NCBI RefSeq assembly: GCF_028728205.1
Contig: NZ_JAQYUU010000001.1
Span: forward strand, 1,477,318 to 1,541,317
Length of the DNA stretch: 64,000 nt
Direction: 5' to 3'
From: Clostridium sp. 'White wine YQ'
GTDB lineage: Bacteria > Bacillota > Clostridia > Clostridiales > Clostridiaceae
Shown: piece after piece, positions 35,497 through 43,443 of the stretch
Layout of the letters: every line of letters begins with the position of its first letter
How positions within the stretch are numbered: position 1 is the first letter of the stretch
Translations under genes and position numbers: made by a program
Notes under the pieces: model-generated
What the model was told of the DNA's origin: nothing
Databases searched by the model: none
The model's input: the letters and a program-made list of their open reading frames with translations, nothing else

Positions 35497-36297
35497 TTAT
35501 ATAAACTTATCTAAACATATTTCATTTATCCTATTTAACTGTATCTCCGTAGCGATAATGGCTTCATCATAGTTTTCATCCTCTACTTCGTTAAATTCTA
35601 GAGTAACTATATCTGGTTTTGATTTTCTTAGTACCCATTTTAATAGTTCATAATCTTCTTCTCCCATGGCCTCATGTGTATCCATAGGAAACCCGTCTTT
35701 GTCATAACCTGAACCATTTATATGAATTTCTTTTACTCTATCAAGTGCTAATTTATTTAGATAATCATAAATGTCAAACCCTCTAAACTTCGCAGTTAAT
35801 TTTGCATGAGTTATATCAAGTAAAAAAAACACATCATTATCTATAAGAAGTTTATTAATTTCATCTGGTTCATTAAATGGATAAAGATCATAATCCTTAC
35901 GGTCACTTGGTGTGTCGGGAGAATTTTCAACTAATAGAGGTACTGATAAATTTTTTTTGAATAATTGTATGTTTTTACCCATTCTACTATAAATATCAGC
36001 TTCACTCATACCCTCAAACATATCTTCATTTCTAATAGCTAAATGAAATCCATAATGAGGTGAACCACATTTATTTATAATTTCATTTGCGACCTTAAAG
36101 TCTATCATATCTAAACTTGGAGTCCCTGCATTCTCAAAATACCCTAAACCATGAACTAAAATCGGACGCAAAGATCGCATATTAGAAAACTCTTTATTAA
36201 AATTACCAAAGGCACCTGATTTAATATAATCAACATTTACTGCATCATTTTCAAGAAGCACTTTTAATGCTCTTGACCAGTTACAACCAATCTTCAT
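35497..36297 (-). CDS. DUF692/MNIO-like TIM-barrel iron enzyme
   Basis: The 266-residue protein has the xylose isomerase-like TIM-barrel pattern. Likely metal ligands appear in family order: H49 in LVHGLG, H85 in GFHLAI, E124 in LLVENSP, D161 and H164 in LLDITHAK, H192 in EIHING, D206 and H208 in MDTHEAMG, and E234 in TLEFNE. This matches multinuclear non-heme iron-dependent oxidases such as MbnB, which remodel Cys and other residues of peptides. No separate partner protein (MbnC-like) is seen. A plain sugar-phosphate isomerase-like enzyme is the alternative. It starts 15 bases after the deformylase-like gene. Confidence 0.65.
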   Translation of the reverse strand: MKIGCNWSRALKVLLENDAVNVDYIKSGAFGNFNKEFSNMRSLRPILVHGLGYFENAGTPSLDMIDFKVANEIINKCGSPHYGFHLAIRNEDMFEGMSEADIYSRMGKNIQLFKKNLSVPLLVENSPDTPSDRKDYDLYPFNEPDEINKLLIDNDVFFLLDITHAKLTAKFRGFDIYDYLNKLALDRVKEIHINGSGYDKDGFPMDTHEAMGEEDYELLKWVLRKSKPDIVTLEFNEVEDENYDEAIIATEIQLNRINEICLDKFI

Positions 36298-36312
36298 ATT
36301 CTATCCCCCTTA

Positions 36313-36789
36313 TCACTTTAAATAAAAAGATTTATTATCTATCGCTCTCATAGTTGCAAGAATCCCATCTAAATGATCATACTCATGCTGTAATAATTCA
36401 GATAAATCCCCTTCCAGTTCTAATCTCATATCATTAAAATTAATATCCTTAAATTCGATAATGCATCTTCTATGTCGTTTAACTTTTACTAATAACTGTG
36501 GAAAAGACATGCAGTCATCCATGACTTCCATTAATTCATCATCAGGGAAACTTAGAACTGGATTTATAAAAACTATTGGCTTATCTATATACATATAAAT
36601 CAATCTCTTAAAAACACCTATTTGAGGAGCTGCAATTGCTCTTCCCACCCCATACATCTTTCTAAAGTCCATAAGCGTATCATGTAGGTCGCTTACAACT
36701 TCCTTAATACTATCTAATTCTTTTTCTTCTATAACTGAACTTACTTCATATAATTTTTCATTTCCTAACAATAATATCTCTCTAATCAT
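36313..36789 (-). CDS. Divergent peptide deformylase-like protein
   Basis: The 158-residue protein has the PDF fold with the metal ligands: C93 in DDCMSFP and H135/H139 in QHEYDHLDG, with catalytic E136. The first motif is GRAIAAPQIG (residues 49-58) instead of the usual GVGLAAPQIG, and the second lacks the EGC triplet (DDC). It therefore belongs to a diverged branch and may not be the housekeeping enzyme. No fmt gene is adjacent. GTG codons at 36801 and 36798 overlap weak ribosome sites; ATG 36789 after GGTGG is preferred. It heads the operon with the MNIO-like gene. Confidence 0.85.
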   Translation of the reverse strand: MIREILLLGNEKLYEVSSVIEEKELDSIKEVVSDLHDTLMDFRKMYGVGRAIAAPQIGVFKRLIYMYIDKPIVFINPVLSFPDDELMEVMDDCMSFPQLLVKVKRHRRCIIEFKDINFNDMRLELEGDLSELLQHEYDHLDGILATMRAIDNKSFYLK

Positions 36790-36923
36790 AACTACCACCA
36801 CAATTCTCCCTTAATTCACATTTTAAGAAAACTGAAAACAAATACTAAGTAATCTTTTTAAAATATGTATTAACTTATTGGCTTTATTCTTATTTTTTTG
36901 CAGTAAAATTCTCTGAAGTTTAA

Positions 36924-37853
36924 CTATTTCATGTATCTATATACCAATTCATAACATCTTCTTTGAGTCCAATCTGCTAAAGACGCTTGGTAGCTTACGT
37001 TTCCCATCTGACTGCCATTACCTTGCTCTTCTTTAGATTTTTTAGCTCTATTTTCTTTTTGAGCTATCCATAATACCTCTTCTTTATTTAATTTTGTCAT
37101 TTCATTAGAAGGTAATTGCTGTTTTAATATATTATAAATTTCATTTAGCTCATTATTCCATTGGTTATATTTTTTGTCTGTTAAGACTAACATATCATGA
37201 GTTACACCGGTGGCTGCATTTTTATATTCTTGAGATGAAAGTATTTCATTTTCTATATTGTCTAGCTTACTTATGTAGTCTTGCTTACTAGCGTTTATCC
37301 TTATTTTTGAGTCTGTCATGTAGTAGTTCACCAGTTCATAACACCTACTTTTTGTTAATTCACCCAAAGCAGAGTAGCGTGTTATAGTGCTAGCGGACTG
37401 TTTATCTAGATCCTTTTCTTTATTTTCTTTATTAGTTATCCATTTAACTTCTTCTTTCTCTAGGTTCCTCATTTCATCAGAGGGTAATTGTCCTTTTAAT
37501 AAGTCATAAATCTCATTCAGTGCTTCGTCATACATATAATAACTTGTAGCACAGTATATACCACCAACTGACGAGTCTCCTTGATCATATTGTTTCTTTT
37601 CTGGCAAATCATTTAGCTGCTTTTGTATACAATCCAATCTACCTAAAAATTCTTCTTTCCTTCCCTCAATTTTGGTTGTTTTAGCTTCATCAGTAGTTTT
37701 ATCTGCTGGTTGCAAATTTGTAGAATCTGTTGGTTCATTTTTGCTTATTGAATCTTGGGTGTTTTGTGCCTTTTGGGTGTTATTCGAACATGCCACTAAT
37801 GTATTAAGTGACAGTATTATTGATACAATAATTACAATCTTTTTATATTTCAT
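36924..37853 (-). CDS. Lipoprotein with two LprI/DUF1311-like domains
   Basis: The 309-residue lipoprotein (lipobox LVACS near residue 22) has a Thr/Asp-rich linker and then two copies of the same helical module. Both carry LNEIYDLL-type helices, QLPS(D/N)EM, (L)xKEEVxWIxxKENR and end in RCYELV. The pattern matches the LprI/DUF1311 family, whose Mycobacterium member inhibits host lysozyme. The tandem duplication is diverged, about half identical by eye. It stands alone on the minus strand. Confidence 0.75.
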   Translation of the reverse strand: MKYKKIVIIVSIILSLNTLVACSNNTQKAQNTQDSISKNEPTDSTNLQPADKTTDEAKTTKIEGRKEEFLGRLDCIQKQLNDLPEKKQYDQGDSSVGGIYCATSYYMYDEALNEIYDLLKGQLPSDEMRNLEKEEVKWITNKENKEKDLDKQSASTITRYSALGELTKSRCYELVNYYMTDSKIRINASKQDYISKLDNIENEILSSQEYKNAATGVTHDMLVLTDKKYNQWNNELNEIYNILKQQLPSNEMTKLNKEEVLWIAQKENRAKKSKEEQGNGSQMGNVSYQASLADWTQRRCYELVYRYMK

Positions 37854-37981
37854 TACTTTCCAACCTTTTCATTTTATTCGTATAATCTTACAATTGTCTA
37901 TTTTATTTAATTATACTTAATGGCATTACCAATTTCAAATATTTAGCATTATTGTATATATATGAACTTTCGTAAAAAGTA

Positions 37982-38016
37982 AAACCAGTAAGGTTCCAAG
38001 AGCCTTACTGGTTTTT
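37982..38016 (-). terminator. Terminator of the sigma/anti-sigma operon
   Basis: AAACCAGTAAGG pairs with CCTTACTGGTTT across nine bases, just past the anti-sigma stop. Confidence 0.8.
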
Positions 38017-38021
38017 AATTT

Positions 38022-39407
38022 CTATTTATTTAAGTCAACTTCTATTGCTTTATCTTCGTAAATTTTATATATATTATCTAAATACTCATCATCATTTCCT
38101 ACATTAAAGGATATATGATAGTTCTTATCTTTTCCGAAATACTTATTAAACTTTAATACATATTCCTCACTATTTATGTTTTGGTTAATTAGCTTCCTAC
38201 TTTCAGGATTCATATTACTAGCTTTAGAATTGCTACTTTCGTTTTTTACCAAAAGTAGTCTGTCTAATAAGTCACCTCTTAAATATCCCTTTATATTTAC
38301 TGTAACCTCTACATAATCTTCCTTATCCTTTATTGATTCAATAACTAATGACCCTTTCTCTCCTTTATATAGTGAAACATCTTTAATTCCAATAGCATAA
38401 TTTTTCCCACTCACAGTATTATAAGAATCATTTAATATCTTATATGGAATAATTTTTATTTTACTAGGTATCTTGCCATTTAATTTATATCCATAATAAA
38501 CTTCAGAAGAATTATCTCCATTACTCCACCTATTCACGCCATAATTACTTGATAGTGATAATAGTTTATTATTTTCATCAAGGACAATATAATTTATATA
38601 AGAATTTGGATTTTCCCTATCATTAATGTCTTCTTTGGATGTAATGTCTAGCTCAATTGGAGACAACGTAATATTTTTTATATTAAAATCTCCTTTATCT
38701 AATTTATCTCCTTTATTAACATCTATAGTCTTTGTATCTTTTGCTAATTCTTCACTATTAATATTAATATCGAAATTCCACTTTCCTTCATTATTAGATA
38801 TATTATAGATATTCCACTTAAAATTGAAGGACTTTGGAAGCTCTTTTCCAACTCTCATAACTAACATGTTTCCAGACCAGTTCTTATTATCATCTTGAAC
38901 CAAATATTCTTCTGAGGATATCCCCCCGTAATTAACAAGGTCCTTATCATCTATTTTCATTTCATTTCCCCAAATACCTGGTTTTTGATCTTCTGTTTTA
39001 TCTGAATTTATGTTATAAAATATTCTAATGGTGTGTGCATCAGATACTATGTTTTCAATGCTAACAGTGTATCCATTATCTTTTACATTTTTGTCTAAAA
39101 TTTTTGAATAGAGATCAATCTTTTCAGGGGCTTCTCCCTTTTCCTCAAAAGATTTTAGTAAATCTAATACTTTCGCATAAACGTTATATTTTGCTCCTAG
39201 CGAAACTGATATCGCTAGGGCAAGCCCAGCTACTATAGAAAGCTTTCTAAAGTTAAATCTCTTTTTCTTATTATGCTCAACTTGTAATTCTTCCTCTATA
39301 TCTTCTTTCATTATCATGTCTAAAGTTGCTTCTACTCTGTTATCTACTTTTTCACTTATTTTATCATTTGACTTATTATCTTTTATAAGTTTATCTAAAT
39401 TATCCAT
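38022..39407 (-). CDS. DUF4179 anti-sigma factor
   Basis: The 461-residue protein has an N-terminal cytoplasmic part of about 55 residues (sigma-binding), one membrane helix (about residues 56-74, LSIVAGLALAISVSLGA) and a large extracellular beta-rich region. The first section (LDLYSKILDKNVKDNGYTVSIENIV) is DUF4179-like. Such proteins hold an ECF sigma factor at the membrane until a surface signal arrives. The gene starts three bases from the sigma gene's stop, with AAGGAGG inside that gene. The signal is unknown. Confidence 0.85.
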   Translation of the reverse strand: MDNLDKLIKDNKSNDKISEKVDNRVEATLDMIMKEDIEEELQVEHNKKKRFNFRKLSIVAGLALAISVSLGAKYNVYAKVLDLLKSFEEKGEAPEKIDLYSKILDKNVKDNGYTVSIENIVSDAHTIRIFYNINSDKTEDQKPGIWGNEMKIDDKDLVNYGGISSEEYLVQDDNKNWSGNMLVMRVGKELPKSFNFKWNIYNISNNEGKWNFDININSEELAKDTKTIDVNKGDKLDKGDFNIKNITLSPIELDITSKEDINDRENPNSYINYIVLDENNKLLSLSSNYGVNRWSNGDNSSEVYYGYKLNGKIPSKIKIIPYKILNDSYNTVSGKNYAIGIKDVSLYKGEKGSLVIESIKDKEDYVEVTVNIKGYLRGDLLDRLLLVKNESSNSKASNMNPESRKLINQNINSEEYVLKFNKYFGKDKNYHISFNVGNDDEYLDNIYKIYEDKAIEVDLNK

Positions 39408-39409
39408 TA

Positions 39410-39952
39410 TTAAACCTCCTTGAGCATGTGATAAAGATTTTGCCTAGCTCTTGATAATCTTGATTTAACAGTACCAATTGATATTTCTAAGACATTTGAG
39501 ATATCTTCTACTGTCATATCTTGATAATAATAAAGTTCAATAATTACCTTATGTTTATGTGATAAATTATCTAATGCAGCTTTAATATCTAGATTTTCAT
39601 ATTTATCATTAAATTCTATCAGTTCAAAATCATTTTTATCTACAACGATAATCTTTGAACTCTTTCTTAATATAGAATTACACTCATTCACTAAAATTTT
39701 AAGTAACCAACTTTTAAAAACCATTTGATTTTTAAGTGTATTCATATTCTTATAAGCTTTAAGTATAGCTTCAGACATAGCATCAGCCACATCCTCTTCA
39801 TCTTTTAGAATACACATGGCTACTGAGTTCATATCCTTTTTATAAAATCTAACAAGATCACAAAAGCTCTCTTTATCTCCAGCTATAGCATTATTTACTT
39901 TATGAAATATAGAATCAATTTCTTCCGTCTTTCCTATTAAACTTAACTTCAT
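39410..39952 (-). CDS. ECF-family RNA polymerase sigma factor
   Basis: The 180-residue sigma factor has region 2 (FYKKDMNSVAMCILKDEEDVADAMSEAILKAY) and region 4 (LSHKHKVIIELYYYQDMTVEDIS, then ISIGTVKSRLSRARQNLY). ATG 39952 follows GGGGG; the frame to 39973 has no ribosome site. It is directly followed by its DUF4179 anti-sigma factor. A GGAACC-N16-CATCT element upstream suggests it transcribes its own operon. Confidence 0.92.
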   Translation of the reverse strand: MKLSLIGKTEEIDSIFHKVNNAIAGDKESFCDLVRFYKKDMNSVAMCILKDEEDVADAMSEAILKAYKNMNTLKNQMVFKSWLLKILVNECNSILRKSSKIIVVDKNDFELIEFNDKYENLDIKAALDNLSHKHKVIIELYYYQDMTVEDISNVLEISIGTVKSRLSRARQNLYHMLKEV

Positions 39953-39983
39953 GTTTACCCCCTTGTTTTTCACATTTCATAAA

Positions 39984-40012
39984 TAAGATGCTAAAGGTTT
40001 AACTTTGGTTCC
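39984..40012 (-). promoter_or_regulatory. ECF-type self promoter of the sigma operon
   Basis: On the minus strand GGAACC (40012-40007), 16 bases, then CATCTTA (39990-39984) fits ECF promoters (GGAACC/TGAAAC and CGTC/CATCT). It lies 32 bases before the sigma ATG. Confidence 0.5.
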
Positions 40013-40028
40013 ATTTTTTTATATAATA

Positions 40029-40070
40029 AAAAAGCTATCCTAAGAATAAAATACTTCTTAAGATAGCTTT
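40029..40070 (-). terminator. Terminator after the 402-residue protein gene
   Basis: AAAGCTATC/GATAGCTTT with an inner TAAGAA/TTCTTA stem lies just past the stop, followed on the minus strand by T-rich sequence. Confidence 0.8.
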
Positions 40071-40077
40071 AATATTT

Positions 40078-41286
40078 CTAATTAAATAATATTAGATTAT
40101 CATCAATTATCTCATAAATTCCTTCAAATAGTTTTTCTGTTCCATCTTTGATATTTCTGAGTCTAACGAAATCTTTATAGTTATCCCCATTCTCATCCTC
40201 TGTCCAAAATACTGTTATGACGTATTCGCCAAATAATTCCGTAAAACTTTCATTCATTTCGCTATACTCATAAACAAAGGCATCTGGGAAGATTTCTCTT
40301 ATTATTATTTTATCATCATTATTTATTTGCTTTCTTTCATATATCCTTTTATTCTTTAATTCACTCCATATATTATAATAAGAATACTTATCCAGATTAC
40401 TTTCCATTGCTATTGATTTAAGCAATTTCTTTTCCATAGTTTTCTTATCAACTGAATATATATGCTGAATATGTGTCTCAAAATCCTTTACCCTAAAATA
40501 AACATTCCTATCATCCATTCCAAAATATCTTGTCCACGCTGTAAGTTCAGTTTTATAGCTAAAATCAAATGGAATTATATAATATTCATTTTTTATTGCA
40601 TCTATAAATTTCTCTATAGTAATAATGTTAATACTTTCTCTATATCCATTTTTATAAAAGCTCTCTTTTTTAATTTTTCTATCATAAAGATCTTCAAGCT
40701 CCCAATCTTCCATATACGCTTCTTCAAAAACTATATATGCTTCCTCTTGAAATTCATAAGTAATAAAATAATCTCTAATACCTAGTGCAATTCGCCTATC
40801 TTTCACTTCATATTTGTCTCCACTATTTAAGTCATGGAGAATAGCGTATTCGTAGTCTCCTTCAATATCCTTTTGATAATCTGAATGTTCTTCATCTATT
40901 TTATAATTACTTCCAATTAAAAGCACATATTTATCATTTAAAAAATAAACCTCAAAATCCTTTTCTGAAGCATACACTTTTTCAACGTTTCCATTTAACA
41001 TGTTAATTTTATGGATTATAGTTTGATACTTATTATCTATTTTAATATATGAATTAGTATATATAAATTCATTAGAAACATAGCATTTTTTCATACGATA
41101 ATACCATGTTTCTATTGCATTATGATTTATTCTATATATATCTTTATTACATATATCATATTTATAAAAGTATCTTTTATATGGCTCCTCTTCATTTCCA
41201 GGACTACTAAATATAATAAAATCTTTATTATATTTAATTATATTATTTAGTTCATAATGAAATTTTCTTAAATCAATTATATTCAT
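40078..41286 (-). CDS. Large cytoplasmic beta-rich protein, unknown
   Basis: The 402-residue protein has no signal peptide or membrane helix. It is very rich in Tyr, Ile, Asp and Glu, with repeated strand-turn-strand patterns (DKYVLLIGSNYKI, NVYFRVKDFETHIQHIYSVDKKTM, DFVRLRNIKDGTEKLFEGIYEI). This suggests a beta-propeller of the kind seen in DUF5050/DUF4652-like proteins. No catalytic residues are apparent. It begins behind GGAG. The function is not recognised. Confidence 0.5.
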   Translation of the reverse strand: MNIIDLRKFHYELNNIIKYNKDFIIFSSPGNEEEPYKRYFYKYDICNKDIYRINHNAIETWYYRMKKCYVSNEFIYTNSYIKIDNKYQTIIHKINMLNGNVEKVYASEKDFEVYFLNDKYVLLIGSNYKIDEEHSDYQKDIEGDYEYAILHDLNSGDKYEVKDRRIALGIRDYFITYEFQEEAYIVFEEAYMEDWELEDLYDRKIKKESFYKNGYRESINIITIEKFIDAIKNEYYIIPFDFSYKTELTAWTRYFGMDDRNVYFRVKDFETHIQHIYSVDKKTMEKKLLKSIAMESNLDKYSYYNIWSELKNKRIYERKQINNDDKIIIREIFPDAFVYEYSEMNESFTELFGEYVITVFWTEDENGDNYKDFVRLRNIKDGTEKLFEGIYEIIDDNLILFN

Positions 41287-41318
41287 TCTATCTCCATTTA
41301 AAACAAATACTTCCGTGG

Positions 41319-41840
41319 TTATTTCTCAAAATCCTTATATAACAAGCTTGGTTGTATTCCTTCATTGTCTTGATATTTACCACTTGAATAATGATCATAT
41401 TCCCCTTCTATCGCATGATAATATATTTGGCATATATCCACATCTGGGTATATTCTTATTGGTTGAATACAATGAATTTCAAGTGTCCAATACCCCTTAA
41501 ATCCAACATCTCCAAAGCCTGCTGTAACGTGCACAAAAAGTCCCAATCTACCTACAGAAGATCTTCCTTCAAGCATTGGCACATATTTATCAGTCTCTGT
41601 GTATTCTTTAGTTCTTCCTAAATAAAGCTTATTTGGTTCTAATAATAATCCTTTCTTAGGAATTATTAGACTTTTACATTTGTTCTCTTTCTTCATATCT
41701 AATGATACTTCTTCATAAACCAGAAGTTCATTATGTAGCTTTAGATTATAGCTATTAGGATTTAGTTGTTTTTCATTGAAAGGTTCTATTTTTATTTCTT
41801 TGCCTAGCTTGGCCTTTATTTCTCTTCCTGATAATATCAT
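41319..41840 (-). CDS. dcd: dCTP deaminase
   Basis: The 173-residue enzyme has the trimeric dUTPase-like fold. It opens MILSGREIKAKL, continues with QLNPNSYNLKLHNEL, and has the active-site segment LEGRSSVGRLGLFVHVTAG (catalytic Glu and nearby Arg, Ser) and GFKGYWTLEI. It converts dCTP to dUTP, or to dUMP in bifunctional forms, on the path to thymidylate. It starts behind AGGAGG. Dcd homologues also serve in phage defence, but nothing around this gene suggests that. Confidence 0.88.
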   Translation of the reverse strand: MILSGREIKAKLGKEIKIEPFNEKQLNPNSYNLKLHNELLVYEEVSLDMKKENKCKSLIIPKKGLLLEPNKLYLGRTKEYTETDKYVPMLEGRSSVGRLGLFVHVTAGFGDVGFKGYWTLEIHCIQPIRIYPDVDICQIYYHAIEGEYDHYSSGKYQDNEGIQPSLLYKDFEK

Positions 41841-41935
41841 TTCACTGCCTCCTGAATTTTACATAAAAAATCTTATTTCAATTATACATAAATGTAATCG
41901 TTTTTTCAAATATTTAACAATAATTTTTTTAAAAT

Positions 41936-41963
41936 AAAAATAGAAGCAGTTAAACTTCTATTT
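41936..41963 (-). terminator. Terminator of the GNAT gene
   Basis: AAATAGAAG pairs with CTTCTATTT; a T-rich run follows on the minus strand. Confidence 0.75.
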
Positions 41964-41972
41964 CCTCTATTT

Positions 41973-42515
41973 TTATAAAATTATCTCATATAATTTAAAC
42001 CAAATCAAATCTGGTATATTTAACCCTAAATCTACGGTTCCAACATATTTATAACCGCACTTTTCATATAAAGAAATGGCTGGTTTATTGTGAATTGAAA
42101 CATCCAATCTAATAGATTTCATTTTCTCTTCTATGCTATAACTTTTAGCAAAATCCATAAGTTTCTCACCTACACCATTTTTCATATACTTTGGATGAAC
42201 CACAAATGTATGTATAACTATAATATCTTTATAATCAGCTTCGATTCCCCATGTTACATCTGAATATGCCTCTTCTGGTTCATGACTAAGTATTACTGAG
42301 CCTGCAATCTCATTATTTATTCTAAGTACAAATAGGGTTCCTTCTTTAATTCCATCAACAGCAGTTTCTCTTATTGGATATACTCCTTTAATCCATCCAG
42401 GATAATTTATCCCACTTTCTAAATAATCATTTAAATCATCATAGAGACGCGCTAACTCTTCTATATCATTTTCAGTGCCTTTTTCTATAATATGATCCGT
42501 TGTATTTAAATCCCT
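41973..42515 (-). CDS. GNAT-family N-acetyltransferase
   Basis: The 180-residue enzyme has the GNAT core: FVVHPKYMKNGVGEKLMDFAKSY (acetyl-CoA pyrophosphate loop, usually R/Q-x-x-G-x-G/A, here KNGVGE), then IRLDVSIHNKPAISLYEKCGYKYVG. The frame runs upstream to 42578 and into the preceding gene. ATG 42515, ten bases past AGGAG, is preferred. The acceptor substrate is unknown. It is probably co-transcribed with the two small membrane-protein genes upstream. Confidence 0.85.
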   Translation of the reverse strand, partial: RDLNTTDHIIEKGTENDIEELARLYDDLNDYLESGINYPGWIKGVYPIRETAVDGIKEGTLFVLRINNEIAGSVILSHEPEEAYSDVTWGIEADYKDIIVIHTFVVHPKYMKNGVGEKLMDFAKSYSIEEKMKSIRLDVSIHNKPAISLYEKCGYKYVGTVDLGLNIPDLIWFKLYEIIL

Positions 42516-42546
42516 CATCTTTGTAATTCTCCTAGTACTTATCTTT

Positions 42547-42795
42547 TTATAAGTTTCTGTTTCTTTTTCTTCCAACATACATAATAAATGCCGTTAGTAA
42601 CACTGCTAAAATAATAGCAGGAATAATATTTTGATCAAAGGTTCTAATATAATATTCCCTAAGCTTGTCCCAAATTGTCACCCCTTCTATCCAGTGAATT
42701 GCCGCAAAAACTGTACTTTTAACATATCCAACTATAAGATATGTAATTATTAATGAACTAATAAAAGTAATTATAACCTTCAAGCTATATTTCAA
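42547..42795 (-). CDS. Two-helix small membrane protein, unknown
   Basis: The 82-residue protein has two predicted membrane helices (about residues 5-25 and 58-76) around a loop rich in aromatic residues, and a basic end (GRKRNRNL). The start is TTG 42795 with GAGGTG six bases before it. It lies between a four-helix membrane protein gene (gap 16 bases) and the GNAT gene on the same strand, probably one transcript. No family is recognised. Confidence 0.6.
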   Translation of the reverse strand: MKYSLKVIITFISSLIITYLIVGYVKSTVFAAIHWIEGVTIWDKLREYYIRTFDQNIIPAIILAVLLTAFIMYVGRKRNRNL

Positions 42796-42811
42796 AGTTT
42801 ACACCTCATTT

Positions 42812-43264
42812 TCAAAGTTTTATATATTCTTCATCTCTCTTTACTTTTACAAAGCTAGTTATTAAAACATATCCGAAAATAATCTGAAAAATTGCTAAAA
42901 AGTCACTTTTAATTAATAAAAGACGTAATATTGGATAGGTAAAGGTTTGCCTGAAAAACATTATTGGACTGTAAGCCAAAAACAGACCAAGAGAAAAATA
43001 AAGTGATGGCAATCCTAAAAAGATAATTTTAGGTAAATTAACTCTTATCCTTCCTTCTTTCTTTATCTCTAATAAAAACCTTTCTACTCCAAGTAGCAAC
43101 CCCAATCCAATAAATAATACACTTGACCATATTAATACAGGCATTATGTTGAAGGTTGCCTTACTTTCTTTATCTAAAGATATAATCATCTTACTTGAAA
43201 ATAAAATATAGCAGGCAAATATTAAAGCGTAAATAAAATACATTAACCAATTTTTATTTTTCAT
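42812..43264 (-). CDS. Four-helix membrane protein, unknown
   Basis: The 150-residue protein has four predicted membrane helices (for example YFIYALIFACYILFSS, MPVLIWSSVLFIGLGLLLG, IIFLGLPSLYFSLGLFLAY). Only a short basic loop is exposed. TTG 43282 is upstream in frame, but ATG 43264, six bases after AGGA, gives MKNKNWLMYF and is preferred. It is first in a probable three-gene unit ending with the GNAT gene. The function is unknown. Confidence 0.6.
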   Translation of the reverse strand: MKNKNWLMYFIYALIFACYILFSSKMIISLDKESKATFNIMPVLIWSSVLFIGLGLLLGVERFLLEIKKEGRIRVNLPKIIFLGLPSLYFSLGLFLAYSPIMFFRQTFTYPILRLLLIKSDFLAIFQIIFGYVLITSFVKVKRDEEYIKL

Positions 43265-43418
43265 TTTTATTCCTACTTTCAATTTTATTATTAGCTATTT
43301 ATAAATCCTATGCTACAATAACCTCATAAATACATATTACGTAGCCTACTTATATAATATTTTCTTAATTATACATAAAATAACAGCTCTTTTCAAATAT
43401 TTTACATTAAATTTCTAT

Positions 43419-43441
43419 AAAAAAAGGAGTCATTTGACTCC
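43419..43441 (-). terminator. Terminator of topB
   Basis: GGAGTC-ATTT-GACTCC is followed by seven T on the minus strand. Confidence 0.9.
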
Positions 43442-43443
43442 TG

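Noticed and set aside
41319-41840. Dcd as a phage-defence nucleotide depletion gene
   Set aside because: It has the length and motifs of the metabolic enzyme and no defence partner genes.
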